Assembly (NCBI GenBank): GCA_002305505.1 | Contig: DBRC01000053.1 | Coordinates: 26,862 to 49,692, forward strand | Length of the DNA: 22,831 nucleotides | Reading direction: 5' to 3' | Source: Prevotella sp. UBA1378 | GTDB lineage: Bacteria; Bacteroidota; Bacteroidia; Bacteroidales; Bacteroidaceae | In this document: positions 22,783 through 22,831 of the stretch, piece after piece | Layout of the letters: the number at the start of each line of letters is the position of its first letter | Numbering within the stretch: position 1 is the first letter of the stretch | The notes under the pieces: model-generated | Databases searched by the model: none | Seen by the model: the letters and a program-made list of their open reading frames with translations, nothing else | Told to the model about the DNA's origin: nothing | Program-made: the position numbers and the translations under genes

Positions 22783-22831
22783 AGCCATGCAAATGAAACA
22801 ACTAATAATGGCGCAGGCGTGAAAGTCCGTG
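22783..22831 (+). other. Right edge: open frame of unknown nature
   Basis: After the TGA at 22780-22782, the same frame stays open to the edge and reads SHANETTNNGAGVKVR. This could be the middle of another RHS-tip remnant or nothing. There is no ATG in this frame. Confidence 0.15.

Overview
The window looks like chromosomal DNA of a Bacteroidales gut-type bacterium (Bacteroidaceae: Bacteroides, Phocaeicola or a relative). The main evidence is the repeated use of the Bacteroidetes promoter (-33 TTTG, about 20 bp, -7 TAnnTTTG), seen in near-perfect form upstream of the tRNA pair, the pectate lyase, a small lipoprotein and the RHS operon. Lipoproteins with a Cys-Ser-acidic start, a PL9 pectate lyase with a sorting-domain-like tail, and an RHS pair of the DUF6443 type agree with this. 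Genus and species cannot be fixed from the sequence alone.

Layout. (1) 1-700: a ferritin gene (minus strand) with a strong terminator. (2) 700-1450: no convincing protein gene, but a plus-strand promoter followed by a structured, T-run-terminated segment (candidate small RNA or leader) and an array of four 22-bp palindromic units nested in further inverted repeats. (3) 1454-1683: a tRNA-Gly/tRNA-Leu pair behind a textbook promoter. (4) 1700-4776: a minus-strand operon pyrE - SRPBCC protein - argH - Cys4 lipoprotein (pyrimidine and arginine synthesis). (5) 4821-6828: a minus-strand operon prmC - recX - comF, with overlapping or closely packed genes. (6) 6839-7917: divergent ribD coupled to a 52-residue protein, meeting rnhA head-on with no gap. 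(7) 7918-10309: argS and rnhA. (8) 10383-13252: a large secreted PL9 pectate lyase standing alone, with no SusC/SusD partner in view. (9) 13260-14120: a possible gene relic with a hairpin, then a small surface-type lipoprotein.

(10) 14156 to the right edge is an accessory polymorphic-toxin locus. An exported RHS-family gene is broken into three reading frames at homopolymer runs (A5 or A8, and G5). It is followed by an intact 1276-residue RHS protein with a signal peptide, a DUF6443-like region, YD repeats, an RHS core and an AT-rich toxin-like tip carrying HEFIGH. A lipoprotein gene that overlaps the tip by 17 bp is the likely immunity gene. Beyond it lies a start-less 40-codon fragment that reads like the last residues of another RHS tip, and then an unrecognised cytoplasmic protein that may be the immunity gene of that displaced tip. 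This is the most interesting part of the window: an active toxin/immunity pair plus the fossil of an older cassette, with possible frame switching in the upstream gene.
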